Below are positions 33,133 through 43,313 of a stretch of 64,000 nt of DNA, one piece after another. Numbering within the stretch: the first letter of the stretch is position 1; each line of letters opens with the position of its first letter. The notes under the pieces are model-generated. The model did no database searches and was not told where the DNA came from. It worked only from the letters and a program-made list of their open reading frames with translations. This stretch comes from Brevundimonas bullata (GTDB lineage Bacteria; Pseudomonadota; Alphaproteobacteria; Caulobacterales; Caulobacteraceae). The stretch is from the NCBI RefSeq assembly GCF_003350205.1, contig NZ_QLLC01000018.1, positions 1 through 64,000 on the forward strand, written 5' to 3'. The translations under genes were made by a program, and so were the position numbers.

Positions 33133-34564
33133 GACGCCGACCGTTCTTGTCGGGCGGGATCGCCGCCGACGGATCCTTACGGCCTGCAATCCAGCCGCCC
33201 GGACCCTGGGTCTGCGCCCTGGCATGGCCTCGGCCCAGGCCCATGCCCTCGTCCCCGGCCTGAAGCCCTTTGACTCCGCTCCTGCAGAAGACGCAGCCGC
33301 GCTTGAGCGCCTCGCCCTTTGGGCCATGCGCCGCTACGCCCCGGTCTGCGCGGCGGATGCGCCCGACGGTCTCGCCATCGACGTCACGGGCGCCGCCCAT
33401 CTCCGGGGTGGAGAGGAGAAACTCCTGGTCGACCTGGAAGCGCGCCTAGAGGAAGCCGGCGTCCGCGCCAGGGCGGCCGTCGCCCCGACCTATGGCGCCG
33501 CCCATGCCGCCGCGCGTCATGGCGGCCCCGCCGTCATAGGCGCGGGCGAGATCGGCCAGTCTCTGTCCAACCTGCCCCTCGCCGCCCTCCGCCTTTCGCC
33601 GGACCTCATCCAGTCCTTGGGCCGCATGGGCTTTGAGACCATCCTGGATCTGGAACGCCAGCCCCGCGGCCCCCTGACGCTCCGCTTCGGGCCCGAGGCC
33701 GGCAAGCGCCTGGACCAGGCCTTTGGCCGGACCTTCGAACCCATCATTCCCGTCATCGAGATCGAACAGCCCCGGGTGGAGCAGGTCTTCGCCGACCCCA
33801 TAGGCGCGCCCGAGACCCTGGCGCGCTACGTCGGTCTCCTGACAGACGCGCTTTGCGCGCAGCTGGAACGACAGGGCCTGGGCGCACGCCGCCTCGACTG
33901 GCTCTGTCATCGTGTCGATCATCGCATTGAGGCCGTCCGCGTCGGTACGGCCCGGCCTGTGCGGGACCGTCGACGCCTGACCCGACTGCTGCAGGACAAG
34001 ATCGAGACCGTCTCGCCCGGCTTCGGCATTGAGCGGATGACGCTGACGGCCTCGATCGCCGAACCCCTGGACTGGCGGCCAAGCCCCTCCAGCCTGGCGG
34101 ATGAGGCGGCGCCTGACGTCTCGGGCCTGGTCGATCTGCTGGCCAATCGCATCGGCGCCCGCAGCCTTTATCGCATGGCGCCTGCAGAGAGCGACGTCCC
34201 GGAACGATCCGTCCGCAAGACGGCCCCGCTCGCGGGCCCCTCCCTGGCCGCCTGGGCTCCGGACTGGCCGCGGCCGGTGCGTCTCTTTCCTTCGCCCGAG
34301 CCGGTCCAGACCATGGCGCTCCTGCCCGACAATCCCCCGACCCATTTTACGTGGCGCGGCGTGCGGCGACGCATTCGGCGGGCCGACGGGCCGGAGCGGA
34401 TCTACGGCGAGTGGGGCCGGCGCGACGCCGAGATGTGGGCTGTCCGGGACTATTTCCAGGTCGAGGACGAGGCCGGTGAACGCTTCTGGCTGTTCCGGGC
34501 GGGCGACGGCCTCGACGCCCGGACCGGCTCCCAGGCCTGGTTCATCCACGGGCGGTTCGGATGA
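33044..34564 (+). CDS. imuB: ImuB, inactive Y-family polymerase subunit
   Basis: A 506-residue Y-family-like protein: [17 protein letters not shown] in the palm, [20 protein letters not shown], and the finger/little-finger regions to about residue 380. In this family the catalytic carboxylates are lost and ImuB works as a scaffold that links DnaE2 to the beta clamp. It starts inside imuA, with a second in-frame ATG 3 bases downstream, and ends overlapping dnaE2 by ATGA. Confidence 0.93.
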   Translation: MMKRVVSLYLPNWPIDRLRRRLGSAAPPPETPTVLVGRDRRRRILTACNPAARTLGLRPGMASAQAHALVPGLKPFDSAPAEDAAALERLALWAMRRYAPVCAADAPDGLAIDVTGAAHLRGGEEKLLVDLEARLEEAGVRARAAVAPTYGAAHAAARHGGPAVIGAGEIGQSLSNLPLAALRLSPDLIQSLGRMGFETILDLERQPRGPLTLRFGPEAGKRLDQAFGRTFEPIIPVIEIEQPRVEQVFADPIGAPETLARYVGLLTDALCAQLERQGLGARRLDWLCHRVDHRIEAVRVGTARPVRDRRRLTRLLQDKIETVSPGFGIERMTLTASIAEPLDWRPSPSSLADEAAPDVSGLVDLLANRIGARSLYRMAPAESDVPERSVRKTAPLAGPSLAAWAPDWPRPVRLFPSPEPVQTMALLPDNPPTHFTWRGVRRRIRRADGPERIYGEWGRRDAEMWAVRDYFQVEDEAGERFWLFRAGDGLDARTGSQAWFIHGRFG

Positions 34565-37500
34565 GGTACGCCGAGCTCCAGTGCGCCTCCCACTTCTCTT
34601 TTCTGAGGGGGGCCAGCGCCTGCGAGGAGTTGTTCGCCGAGGCGGCCGCCTGCGGTCTCGACGCCCTGGCGGTGACTGATCGCAACAGCCTGGCCGGGAT
34701 CGTTCGCGCCCATGAAGCGGCCAAGGCCGCGGGGGTGCGCCTGATCGTCGGCTGCAGTCTGGAGCTGACCGACGGCGCCGTGGTCCTCGTCTATCCGACC
34801 GATCGGACCGCCTATTCGCGCCTGACCCGCCTGCTGACCCTTGGCAAGCAGAGAGGCGGCAAGGGCCGCTGCTTGCTGGACTGGGAGGATCTCGCCGGTC
34901 ATGCCGAAGGCCTGGTGGCCATACTGGCGCCCGACCGGCCGGACGCCGCGGCCCGCCGTCGGCTCGAGCGGATGAAGGCGGTCTTCGGCCAGAACGCCCA
35001 CGTCGCCCTCGCCCTGCGTCGACGTCCGCGAGACCAGATGCGCCTTCATGAGCTGTCATGCCTGGCGGCTGAGACCGGCGTCGCGACCGTGGTCGTCAAC
35101 GACGTCCTCTACCACCATCCGGACCGCCGCATCCTGCAGGACGTCCTCACCTGCATCCGGGAAGGTTGCACCATCGACAGCGTCGGCTTTCGCCGCGAGC
35201 GTTCCGCCGACCGGCATCTGAAGCAGGCCGTCGAGATGCACCGCCTGTTCCGGGCCTGGCCCGAAGCTTTGGCCCGAACCCTGGAGATCGCCGACCGGTG
35301 CCGCTTCTCGCTCGACGAGCTTGCCTACCAGTACCCCGAAGAGGCCGGCCTCCCCGGGATGACGCCCCAGCAGGCGCTAGAGCATCTCACCTGGGAAGGC
35401 GCGAAGGCCCGCTATCCGGAAGGCCTGCCCGAAAAGGTCCGGAAGAGCCTGGAGCATGAGCTGCGCCTGATTGGGACGCTCGAATACGCCCCCTACTTCC
35501 TGACGGTCCACTCCATTGTTCGTTTCGCCCGCAGCCAGGACATTCTTTGCCAGGGCCGGGGCTCTGCCGCCAATTCAGCGGTCTGCTATGTGCTGGGCGT
35601 CACCTCAATCGACCCTGAACGCAACGACCTCCTGTTCGAACGCTTCATCAGCCAGGAGCGCAAGGAACCTCCGGACATCGACGTCGATTTCGAGCATGAG
35701 CGTCGCGAGGTCGTCATCCAGTGGATATTCGAGACCTACGGGCGTCGCCACGCCGCCCTGTGCTCTACCGTCATCCGCTACCGGTCGCGGGGCGCGCTTC
35801 GCGACGTGGGAAAGGCCCTGGGACTGTCCGAAGACATCATCAAGGGCCTGTCGTCCCAAGTCTGGAGCTATTCCAGCGAGGGCGTCGAGGACCGGCACGT
35901 CGAAGCGCTCAACCTCAACCTCGCCGATCGCCGTCTGCGGCTGGCCCTTGATCTGTCGCGTCAGTTGATCGGCTTCCCGCGACACCTTAGCCAGCACCCC
36001 GGCGGCTTCGTTCTCACCCACGACCGCCTGGACGACCTGGTTCCCATCGAGCCGGCGGCGATGAAGGATCGCCAGGTCATCGAATGGGACAAGGACGACA
36101 TCGACGCCCTGAAGTTCATGAAGGTCGATGTCCTGGCCCTCGGCATGCTGAGCTGCATGAAACGCGGCTTCGATCTCCTGGCCGAACATAAGGGCGTCGC
36201 CCTCGACCTGGCGACCATTCCGGCTGAAGACCCCCTGACCTACGCCATGATCCGAAAGGCCGACACCCTGGGCGTCTTCCAGATCGAAAGCCGCGCCCAG
36301 ATGGCCATGCTGCCTCGGATCAAGCCGCGCACCTTCTATGATCTGGTCATCCAGGTGGCCATCGTCCGGCCCGGTCCCATCCAGGGCGACATGGTCCATC
36401 CTTATCTGCGGCGTCGCGAAGGCCGCGAGGCGGTCGACTATCCCCGGCCCGAGCTGGAGAAGGTGCTGGGCAAGACCCTCGGCGTTCCCCTCTTCCAGGA
36501 GCAGGCCATGAGGGTCGCCATTGAATGCGCCGGCTTCACCGCCTCCGAGGCCGACCAGCTCCGCCGCGCCATGGCCACGTTCAAGTTCACGGGCGGGGTC
36601 AGCCACTTCAAGGACAAGTTGGTGGGGGGCATGGTCGAGCGCGGCTATGCGGCCGAGTTCGCGGAAAAGACCTTCAGCCAGCTTGAGGGCTTCGGCTCCT
36701 ACGGCTTTCCTGAAAGCCACGCCGCCTCCTTCGCCCTGATCGCCTATGCCTCGTCCTGGCTCAAGCGTCATCACCCGGACGTCTTCTGCGCCGCCCTCCT
36801 GAACGCCCAGCCCATGGGCTTCTACGCCCCGGCGCAGATCGTCCGCGACGCCCGGGAACACGGCGTCGAGATCCGCCCCGCCTGTATCAACGCCAGCCGC
36901 TGGGACTGCACCCTCGAAAAGACCAGCGACAGTCGTTTCGCCGTGCGGCTGGGCCTGCGGATTGTGCGAGGCCTCGCCAATGCCGACGCGGCCCGCATCA
37001 CGGCGGCGCGGTCGGACCGTCCCTTCGCCTCCGTGGACGATCTCTGGCGCCGCGCGGCCGCGCCCGCCGCCAGCCTGGTCCGCCTGGCCGAGGCCGACGC
37101 CTTCCGCCCTTCGTTGGGGCTGGAACGGCGCGAGGCGCTCTGGGCCATCAAGGCCCTTCGGGAAGCGCCTCTGCCCCTTTTCGCGGCCGCGGACGCTCGG
37201 GAGGGATCGGTCCAGGCGGAAGTGCCCGAAGCGACGCCTGACCTGAAACCGATGACGCCCGGTCGGGAAGTGGTGGAAGATTACGGCCACCTGGGCCTGA
37301 CGCTGCGCGAACATCCCCTGAGCTTCATTCGGGGCGATCTTCAGCGGCGACACGTCATGACCTGCGCCGAGGGCACGGCCATGCGCGATCGCCGCCTGAC
37401 ACGGATCGCCGGCCTGGTCCTGGTGCGACAGAAGCCCGGCAGCGCCAAGGGGGTGATGTTCATCACTATCGAGGACGAGACAGGGGTCGCCAATCTCGTC

Positions 37501-37818
37501 ATCTGGCCCAGCCTCTACGAGGCCCAGCGCCGTGTCGTCCTCTCTTCAAGCCTGCTGGTCGTCGACGGCAAGGTCCAGCGCGAGGGCGAGGTCGTCCACA
37601 TCGTCGCCACCAGGCTCCATGACGGCTCAGACCTGCTGGCTTCTATAGGCGAGAGAGGCCAGGCCTTCCCTCTTCCCCACGGCCGCGGCGACGAGGCCCA
37701 TAAAGCCAGCGGCTCCGATCCCCGCTGCGCGCCTCCACGGGCAGGTCAGGCCCGCGACATCTATATTCCCGACTTCTCTCTGGAGACGATCAAGGTGAGG
37801 TCCCGGGATTTCTGCTGA
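34561..37818 (+). CDS. dnaE2: Error-prone DNA polymerase DnaE2 (ImuC)
   Basis: A 1085-residue C-family polymerase. It has an N-terminal PHP domain ([26 protein letters not shown]) and a catalytic core with [12 protein letters not shown] and [12 protein letters not shown] (Asp triad). A helix-hairpin-helix region ([13 protein letters not shown]) and an OB fold near residue 940 ([17 protein letters not shown]) follow. It carries out translesion synthesis during SOS and is the main source of induced mutation in many alphaproteobacteria. It is translationally coupled to imuB by a 4-base overlap. Confidence 0.97.
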   Translation: MRYAELQCASHFSFLRGASACEELFAEAAACGLDALAVTDRNSLAGIVRAHEAAKAAGVRLIVGCSLELTDGAVVLVYPTDRTAYSRLTRLLTLGKQRGGKGRCLLDWEDLAGHAEGLVAILAPDRPDAAARRRLERMKAVFGQNAHVALALRRRPRDQMRLHELSCLAAETGVATVVVNDVLYHHPDRRILQDVLTCIREGCTIDSVGFRRERSADRHLKQAVEMHRLFRAWPEALARTLEIADRCRFSLDELAYQYPEEAGLPGMTPQQALEHLTWEGAKARYPEGLPEKVRKSLEHELRLIGTLEYAPYFLTVHSIVRFARSQDILCQGRGSAANSAVCYVLGVTSIDPERNDLLFERFISQERKEPPDIDVDFEHERREVVIQWIFETYGRRHAALCSTVIRYRSRGALRDVGKALGLSEDIIKGLSSQVWSYSSEGVEDRHVEALNLNLADRRLRLALDLSRQLIGFPRHLSQHPGGFVLTHDRLDDLVPIEPAAMKDRQVIEWDKDDIDALKFMKVDVLALGMLSCMKRGFDLLAEHKGVALDLATIPAEDPLTYAMIRKADTLGVFQIESRAQMAMLPRIKPRTFYDLVIQVAIVRPGPIQGDMVHPYLRRREGREAVDYPRPELEKVLGKTLGVPLFQEQAMRVAIECAGFTASEADQLRRAMATFKFTGGVSHFKDKLVGGMVERGYAAEFAEKTFSQLEGFGSYGFPESHAASFALIAYASSWLKRHHPDVFCAALLNAQPMGFYAPAQIVRDAREHGVEIRPACINASRWDCTLEKTSDSRFAVRLGLRIVRGLANADAARITAARSDRPFASVDDLWRRAAAPAASLVRLAEADAFRPSLGLERREALWAIKALREAPLPLFAAADAREGSVQAEVPEATPDLKPMTPGREVVEDYGHLGLTLREHPLSFIRGDLQRRHVMTCAEGTAMRDRRLTRIAGLVLVRQKPGSAKGVMFITIEDETGVANLVIWPSLYEAQRRVVLSSSLLVVDGKVQREGEVVHIVATRLHDGSDLLASIGERGQAFPLPHGRGDEAHKASGSDPRCAPPRAGQARDIYIPDFSLETIKVRSRDFC

Positions 37819-37950
37819 AAAACAGCCTTGCGGCGCAAAAGGCACGACGCGCAAAAGTTGATCTTCGGCAGGAACACCCGGCGCCTCGCGCCGCTTTGCG
37901 GTGACAGGGATCATCAACTACCGCCCGCCCTGTTCATGAGTATATGACGC

Positions 37951-38100
37951 ATGCCCCGTAACACCGCCACGCCGGCTGCCCTTCGCGCTCTTCAACAGGA
38001 GGCTGAGAGGATGGCCCGGCTCTCGCCTTTCTCCGCCGACCGCGACCGGTTCAACAGAATCGCACAGCGCTACCGCGAAGAGGCGGAAAAGCAGGCCTAG
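37951..38100 (+). CDS. Small hypothetical protein, 49 aa
   Basis: ATG at 37951 and TAG at 38098-38100 encode a charged helical peptide (ALRALQQEAERMARLSPF, then DRDRFNRIAQRYREEAEKQA). The heptad-like pattern and GC-rich third positions look coding. A weak stress-promoter resemblance (GGAAC-N16-CGCT at 37871-37895) lies upstream. There is no clear ribosome binding site. Confidence 0.45.
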   Translation: MPRNTATPAALRALQQEAERMARLSPFSADRDRFNRIAQRYREEAEKQA

Positions 38101-38305
38101 AGGGCCGATTTTCCTTCTCCCGGACCGCACGGCAGCTTCGTTGCCGCCGCCGTCGCAAGCCTGAATTTCCAATGGCGGAGACAACGAGCCTGTCGCAGGG
38201 ACTGATCTCCCGGCCCCCTGGGTCGCATCGCTTGGCGCTTGCTCTGAGGCCTTGATCGGGTCCAGTAAACTTGACCGTCCCGAAAGGGATACCGGACGCC
38301 AAGCC

Positions 38306-39331
38306 ATGAACCAGCCGACCGCTCCCGTCTGGGCCCCGCAGCATCTACGGCTGGGCATACGGGCCGCGGGCGTGGCCCTATGGTCCTGGAACGTCGATAC
38401 CGACCGTCTCACCATGGATGCCATGGGCTATGCCCTGTGGAATGTTCCCGAAAACGTTGAGGTCGCTTTTGAAGATCTCTCCAGATACATTCACCCCGCC
38501 GACAGGGACCGCGTCCGGGCGGCCTTCAATGCGACGCGAGGCATCGTCGGACCCTATGAGATCGATTTCAGGATTCTGATCGAAGACGAGGTGCGCTGGA
38601 TTTCCGCCCGTGGCAGGGGCGACGACGAAGGCATTGTCGGCAATGTCATGTATGGCGTCTTCCTTGATGTGACAGGTCGCAAGCAGGCCGAAGAAGCCCA
38701 CGAGCTTCTGGCGGGCGAGATGAGTCATCGGGTCAAGAACCTGATCGCCATCGCCGGCGCCCTCACTTCGATGTCGTCGAGGGCTCCGGGCACCAAGGAA
38801 GAGATGGCGAGCGAACTGACCAGTCGCCTCGCCGCCCTGGGCCGCGCGCACGACCTCGTTCGTCCTGTACCGGGCCAGACTGAAAACGCCGCCCTTCTCG
38901 CGGATCTTATGTCCATCCTGCTGAACCCCTACGACGATCCTGGCGCGTTCAGCGGGCGCATTCGGGTGGCTGCCCCGCGGATGGGCGTGGACGAGGCCGC
39001 CGCCACCGATCTGGCGTTGGTTATCCATGAACTGGCGACGAACTCACTCAAGTACGGTGCGCTCTCGAGCGCCAGCGGTCTGCTCGACCTGACGTGCACA
39101 TTAGCCGAGGACGAAGTCGTCATGGTCTGGACCGAGCGTGGCGGCCCCGCCGTCAGCCCGCCGGCGAATGCTTCTGGATTCGGCAGCCGCCTGCTTGACC
39201 GGATCGTCACTCGCAAGCTGCGCGGGTCTATTGATTACCAGTGGAGCCCGGAAGGTCTGATCGCCACTGTGCGCGTGAAGGCCGAGAGACTGCTGGCGGA
39301 CCGAGGGGCCCTCGACGAGGACAAGCCTTGA
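38306..39331 (+). CDS. PAS-HWE sensor histidine kinase
   Basis: A 341-residue soluble kinase. The PAS domain spans residues ~12-125 (GVALWSWNVDTDRLTMD; DLSRYIHPADRDRVRAAFNA). The HWE dimerisation box follows: GEMSHRVKNLIAIAGALT, with His near 139. The ATPase domain has the family's HELATNSLKYGALS and the W-x-E motif (VMVWTERGG), then GFGSRLLDRIV. HWE kinases often feed the PhyR-NepR-EcfG general stress switch in alphaproteobacteria, which fits the stress genes nearby. No response regulator is adjacent. Confidence 0.93.
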   Translation: MNQPTAPVWAPQHLRLGIRAAGVALWSWNVDTDRLTMDAMGYALWNVPENVEVAFEDLSRYIHPADRDRVRAAFNATRGIVGPYEIDFRILIEDEVRWISARGRGDDEGIVGNVMYGVFLDVTGRKQAEEAHELLAGEMSHRVKNLIAIAGALTSMSSRAPGTKEEMASELTSRLAALGRAHDLVRPVPGQTENAALLADLMSILLNPYDDPGAFSGRIRVAAPRMGVDEAAATDLALVIHELATNSLKYGALSSASGLLDLTCTLAEDEVVMVWTERGGPAVSPPANASGFGSRLLDRIVTRKLRGSIDYQWSPEGLIATVRVKAERLLADRGALDEDKP

Positions 39332-39411
39332 AGCCATAGGCCGCCCGAGATTGAAGGTCGCGCAAAACAGGGCGTCTTGTCCGTATCAGGTCCGGCGATC
39401 CGACCGTCCGT

Positions 39412-39534
39412 TTACGGCTTCGGTCTCGCCGTTCTCAACTGCCGGAGGCTTGCCGTGGGACGGCGGCTATGCCTGATGGCCGCCACGGCGACGGCCGTAA
39501 ACAGCAGGCAAAGCGCAATCAGAACATAGTTCAT
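39412..39534 (-). CDS. Tiny single-span membrane protein, 40 aa
   Basis: ATG at 39534 to TAA at 39412. It starts MNYVLIALCLLFTAVAVAAI, a hydrophobic stretch forming one transmembrane helix, and ends in a basic tail (RHSRRPTASLRQLRTARPKP). The ATG overlaps the stop of the upstream 42-residue membrane protein as ATGA, which argues that both are real and coupled. No function is known. Confidence 0.55.
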   Translation of the reverse strand: MNYVLIALCLLFTAVAVAAIRHSRRPTASLRQLRTARPKP

Positions 39535-39659
39535 GTTCCGTCTCGTCCCACACTCCAACCTCGCCCGAAGCGTTTGAAGACATTGCCGGCGAGGACCAGT
39601 CCAACAGCCACCGGAACCGCGAAGACGAAGACAAGGAGAAAGGCGGCTAGGGTGTTCAT
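39531..39659 (-). CDS. Tiny single-span membrane protein, 42 aa
   Basis: ATG at 39659. It starts MNTLAAFLLVFVFAVPVAVG, a single helix, and ends in RFGRGWSVGRDGT. It overlaps the next tiny gene by 4 bases. Pairs of short membrane proteins like this sit near stress genes in several alphaproteobacteria. They may be membrane-quality or antiporter-like subunits, but no family is assigned. Confidence 0.5.
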   Translation of the reverse strand: MNTLAAFLLVFVFAVPVAVGLVLAGNVFKRFGRGWSVGRDGT

Positions 39660-39774
39660 ACGGGTGGAGCGTCGCCCGGCGCTGCGAAGTTCCCGCCCGC
39701 TTGTCGGAGGCCCGGGAGCAACCGACAGCACGCAGAGCCGTTCATCGCGGAACCTTCACCTTGACGAGCACACC

Positions 39775-40668
39775 ATGACCTCAATCCGCTGTCTGCCCGC
39801 CGCCGCTGTCGCTGTCGCTGTCGCTCTCGTCGCCTGCCCAGCAGCAGCTCAGAACACCGGCGACGCGCCTTCCCAGCAGCAGGAACGGATCGGGGCCATT
39901 CTTGGCGCGCTTTTCGGCGACCGATTGGGCGTTACGACGTCGATCGAAGCCCAATGGGCGGCAGGACGCACGCCGCTCCTGACCCAACGCAACCAGTTCA
40001 CCGCTCGTATTGATTCTGATGTCCGCTCCGGCGCGATCAATCAAACGACCGGAACCCGACTCAAGAGCGACTATGCGGCGCTTGTGGATCTCGAAACCCG
40101 CTATGGATCTGATCGTCGTTTTACAGCGGAAGAACGCGCGGACCTGGCCAGCCGCTACGAAGCCCTGGCCCGCGTGCTCGCGGACGGCCGCTATGCCGAC
40201 CCCTCGTCAGAGGTCGCTTCGGTCGTCGCCGGCAAGGCGGACTTTGACCGTCGGGTCGATACAGCCGTGTCGGCGCGTCGCCTGAGCCGTACGGAAGGGT
40301 CGCGGCTCAAGGGCGACTACGCCGCCCTGATCCAGGTCGAAGCGGGATATCTGCGCGATGGCCAGATCACGGCTCGCGAACGCGAGGACCTCGACTTCCG
40401 GCTGGACGCCCTCGACGCCCGCGTCGGCGACGTGGGATACGGGAGCGGGACACCGGTCCAGACACCGCGCGTTCGTCTGGACGCCGTGCTTCGGGGCTTG
40501 CCTTATTCGGGCCTTTCCACCGCCGCCCAGACGCAACTGCGCATCGAGCACGGCGACCTTGACCGACTCGCTGCGGCTTATGAACGCCTTGCCCCGTCGG
40601 CGGATGACCGGACCTATCTGGAACGTCGCGTCGGCGAACTCGAGACCCGGGCCAAGGTGCGGCGCTGA
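39775..40668 (+). CDS. Secreted hypothetical protein with internal repeats
   Basis: A 297-residue protein with a signal peptide (cleavage after PAAAQ). The mature part contains repeated units: DSDVRSGAINQTTGTRLKSD, then a similar FDRRVDTAVSARRLSRTEGS. Each is followed by YAALxxxExxY and ITAREREDLDFR-type segments, suggesting two or three copies of an EF-hand-like or helical module. It is probably periplasmic. I chose the ATG at 39775, which gives a clean signal peptide; an upstream in-frame extension is not signal-like. Confidence 0.72.
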   Translation: MTSIRCLPAAAVAVAVALVACPAAAQNTGDAPSQQQERIGAILGALFGDRLGVTTSIEAQWAAGRTPLLTQRNQFTARIDSDVRSGAINQTTGTRLKSDYAALVDLETRYGSDRRFTAEERADLASRYEALARVLADGRYADPSSEVASVVAGKADFDRRVDTAVSARRLSRTEGSRLKGDYAALIQVEAGYLRDGQITAREREDLDFRLDALDARVGDVGYGSGTPVQTPRVRLDAVLRGLPYSGLSTAAQTQLRIEHGDLDRLAAAYERLAPSADDRTYLERRVGELETRAKVRR

Positions 40669-40841
40669 AGCGTCGAGCGCTCGGCACGGCGGGGTAAGAG
40701 GCGACCGATCGCTGACCTGCCTCGCAACGTCCATCCACGCCCAGTCCGGCAAGAGATGCGGCTTGCCGCCTGAAAAGCTCAGGGCTTCGGCGCCTGCCGG
40801 AAGAGGCGCCGTCAAGGCAGGCCGCTGGCTTCTCCCATGTC

Positions 40842-41240
40842 TCAGGGATCGCTCCATCCCATGACCCGGACGCGCGCCTGGGGTTTCACACTGGAGGAAA
40901 ACACCAGGGTCACCCGTTTTTCACCGCGCCCAGGCACGTAGTCGAGGCTGGCCCGCGCCCGCTCCCCTTCGGATTCGCCTTCTATCTCGACAGCGGCCGC
41001 CGTCATGTCGCCCTTGTTGAGCACCCTGACCTCCACAGCCCAACCCGATGCGACGGGCCGAGGGGCTTCCGGTCTGACAGAGAGATCCGGCGGCGACTGA
41101 TGAGCGAATGCGGACCGAGCGAGCACCACGATTGCGGCCAGGGTGACGACGAGACCCACGAGGGCGCACAAGCCCTGCAACCGGGATAGCGTCGCCCCGT
41201 CGGATTTTTTGCGGCTCTTCATCCTGGTCATCATCCTCAT
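40842..41240 (-). CDS. TIGR02588 family protein
   Basis: A 132-residue protein with one N-terminal transmembrane helix (LCALVGLVVTLAAIVVLA). The external beta-rich domain carries SGWAVEVRVLNKGDMTAAAV and VTLVFSS near the end. It is the standard partner of TIGR02587, encoded immediately upstream with an ATGA overlap. The pair is of unknown function and is frequent in stress-related loci of alphaproteobacteria. Confidence 0.82.
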   Translation of the reverse strand: MRMMTRMKSRKKSDGATLSRLQGLCALVGLVVTLAAIVVLARSAFAHQSPPDLSVRPEAPRPVASGWAVEVRVLNKGDMTAAAVEIEGESEGERARASLDYVPGRGEKRVTLVFSSSVKPQARVRVMGWSDP

Positions 41241-42055
41241 ACCAGAAGCCGGGCCGCCGCGGCCCCCAGAGCCGCCGGGAAAGCCAGCACGACCACATTA
41301 GCCACGACCGCGCCCGCCCCATGCCCATCGACAGCGGCGAAGGCCCACAGCATGGCGAAGCTCGCCGCCAGACAGAGAGCGTAGCCCGGCAGGGTGAAGT
41401 GCAGGAAGGCGCGAAGCGGCGTTTCCTTCTCTTCCTGGCCCGCAAAGCCTGCTTCGAAGACGATGACATGCAGGAGGACCATGGAGACGACCATCAGCCC
41501 CAGAGCGCCCAACGGCGTGGTCAGATAGGCGATCAGTCGCATTTCCTCGGTCGGCGCGAGATTCATGGCGAAATAGAGCGCACCCGCGAGCATGAGAAAG
41601 AGCTCGCCCGGGTAGGAGGCCTCGTCCTCTCCCCCTTCTTCTCCGTCGCCGGAAAGCTGGCGGCGGGCCACCAGGGCGCCCAGAGCCGCCGGCGCCGCCT
41701 GAAGGGATATCTGTCCGGTCGCCGAGGTCAGGGAAGCGTAATCAAGGACATTGAAGAGAGCCAGGAGCGCGGCTGAGGTCACATAGCCGACGGCGAGCGC
41801 GACCAAGGTGTCCAGGGTGTTGTTCATCAGACCCCTGCGCGCCGAAAAGCCCGCGTAATGCGCGAGACCGTAAAGCACCGGCAGCGCCCCGAGAACAAAG
41901 GCGAGGCGTCGCAAGGGGGGCGCGGACACGCCCAGCGCCCACATCTCCATCGTCATCAGGAGGGGCAGACTGAACAGCAGGGCCCCGCCGAAGGCGCGGC
42001 CGAGATCCGCGAGATAGCTCAGCTCCGATTTAGCCCCGTGAACCGCAGCTTCCAT
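41237..42055 (-). CDS. TIGR02587 family integral membrane protein
   Basis: A 272-residue protein with about eight predicted helices (for example GALLFSLPLLMTMEMWALGV and VVSMVLLHVIVFEAGF). Its neighbour TIGR02588 is coupled to it by a 4-base overlap. A perfect GGAAC-N16-CGTT promoter ends 92 bases upstream, so the pair is likely part of the general stress regulon. The transported or sensed substance is unknown. Confidence 0.85.
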   Translation of the reverse strand: MEAAVHGAKSELSYLADLGRAFGGALLFSLPLLMTMEMWALGVSAPPLRRLAFVLGALPVLYGLAHYAGFSARRGLMNNTLDTLVALAVGYVTSAALLALFNVLDYASLTSATGQISLQAAPAALGALVARRQLSGDGEEGGEDEASYPGELFLMLAGALYFAMNLAPTEEMRLIAYLTTPLGALGLMVVSMVLLHVIVFEAGFAGQEEKETPLRAFLHFTLPGYALCLAASFAMLWAFAAVDGHGAGAVVANVVVLAFPAALGAAAARLLV

Positions 42056-42146
42056 CCTTCCCCCTCATCTCCGGCGTCGTACTTCGACGCGATGCGCCTT
42101 CCGTAAGCCGTCGCTGAACCGCGCAGTCTCAAGCGTGCCTGGAGCC

Positions 42147-42171
42147 AACGTCGACCCAGCCTTGCTGTTCC
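42147..42171 (-). promoter_or_regulatory. EcfG-type general-stress promoter (perfect)
   Basis: On the minus strand GGAAC (42171-42167), 16 bases, CGTT (42150-42147). This is an exact consensus match, 92 bases upstream of the TIGR02587 start. It supports general-stress control of that pair. Confidence 0.72.
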
Positions 42172-42202
42172 TCTCTGTCGACCACCCGGCTTTTAGGATG
42201 TC

Positions 42203-43096
42203 TCACCCGACCCCCGCCCCGCCGGTCACACCCCAGACCTCTCCCGTGACAAAACTGGCTTCCTGTGAGGCCAGCAACACATAGACAGGGGCGATCTCCA
42301 CGGGCTGTCCCGGACGGCCGAAAGCGCTATGGGCGCCGAACTGCTCGACCTTCTCCTGGGGCTGGCCGCCGCTGGGCTGCAGCACGGTCCAGAAGGGCCC
42401 GGGCGCTACGGCGTTCACACGCACGCCCTTGTCGATCATCTGTTTGGCCAGGGCCTTGGTGTAAGCGATGATACCAGCCTTGGTCGTGGCGTAGTCCAGC
42501 AGGATGTCCGACGGCTCATAGGCCTGTATCGAGGCGGTGGTGATGATGGACGCCCCCGGAGGCAGGTGCGGCGCCGCAGCCTGACACAGCCAGTGCAGCC
42601 CGTAGAGGTTGGTTTTCATCGTCGCGTCGAAATCCTCTGTCGAGACCTTTGACACGTCTTCTCGGTATTGCTGATGGCCGGCGTTGACGACGAGAATATC
42701 CAGTCCGCCGAAGGCCTCGACGACGCGCTCGACCATGGTCGCGTTCCAGTCCTCGTCGCGGATGTCGCCCGGCAACGCCAGCGCCCTGACCCCGGCTTTC
42801 TCGATCAGGGCGATCACCTCCCTGGCGTCCGCCTCCTCGGACGAAAGATAGCCGATCGCCACGTCAGCGCCCTCGCGGGCGAAGGCGATGGCGATCGCCC
42901 GCCCTATGCCGGAATCTCCGCCCGTGATCAGGGCCTTGCGCCCCTTTAGCCGACCATGGCCGACATAGCTGTCTTCGCCGTGATCCGGCCTGGGGCTCAT
43001 GCGGCCCGCCAGCCCCGGCTCAGGCTGCGGCTGGCGGGGAAAAGGCGGTCGGGGGTACTGGCTGCGTGGATCCTGCATGGCGAGGCGATCTGTCAT
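42203..43096 (-). CDS. Short-chain dehydrogenase/reductase (stress-type SDR)
   Basis: A 297-residue classical SDR with a Pro/Gln-rich N-terminal leader of ~50 residues. The Rossmann motif is LITGGDSGIGRAIA (residues ~55-68), followed by VVNAGHQ, the catalytic SIQAYEP (Ser) and YATTKAG (Tyr-x3-Lys). The long leader is typical of general-stress SDRs such as the YdaD/YhdF group. The substrate is unknown. It is a single gene with no GGAAC-type promoter that I can see. Confidence 0.92.
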   Translation of the reverse strand: MTDRLAMQDPRSQYPRPPFPRQPQPEPGLAGRMSPRPDHGEDSYVGHGRLKGRKALITGGDSGIGRAIAIAFAREGADVAIGYLSSEEADAREVIALIEKAGVRALALPGDIRDEDWNATMVERVVEAFGGLDILVVNAGHQQYREDVSKVSTEDFDATMKTNLYGLHWLCQAAAPHLPPGASIITTASIQAYEPSDILLDYATTKAGIIAYTKALAKQMIDKGVRVNAVAPGPFWTVLQPSGGQPQEKVEQFGAHSAFGRPGQPVEIAPVYVLLASQEASFVTGEVWGVTGGAGVG

Positions 43097-43313
43097 CGGG
43101 TCATCCTTGTGAGGAGGCGCGCGACGTCAGGCGGCGCGCTAACATGCCGATCTAATGCCGTCGCCTCCCGGCCCGTTCCGACCTCGCGCACCCTTGTGAC
43201 CGACCCGGCCGGGGTCCTCACCCAGTCCTTAAGGCAAGGCTGTGGTCGCTGGGAACGCAACCTCGCCCTGCGTGCTTTGTTCGCTGGCGTATCAACTCGA
43301 GAAGAGCAAAGAC

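Noticed and set aside
35605-37353. Long minus-strand frame opposite dnaE2
   Set aside because: Antisense shadow; DnaE2 motifs on the plus strand are unambiguous.
43097-43313. General-stress promoter for the SDR or thioredoxin-reductase-like gene
   Set aside because: GGAAC occurs in the gap, but no CGTT-like -10 at 16 or 17 bases in the right orientation.
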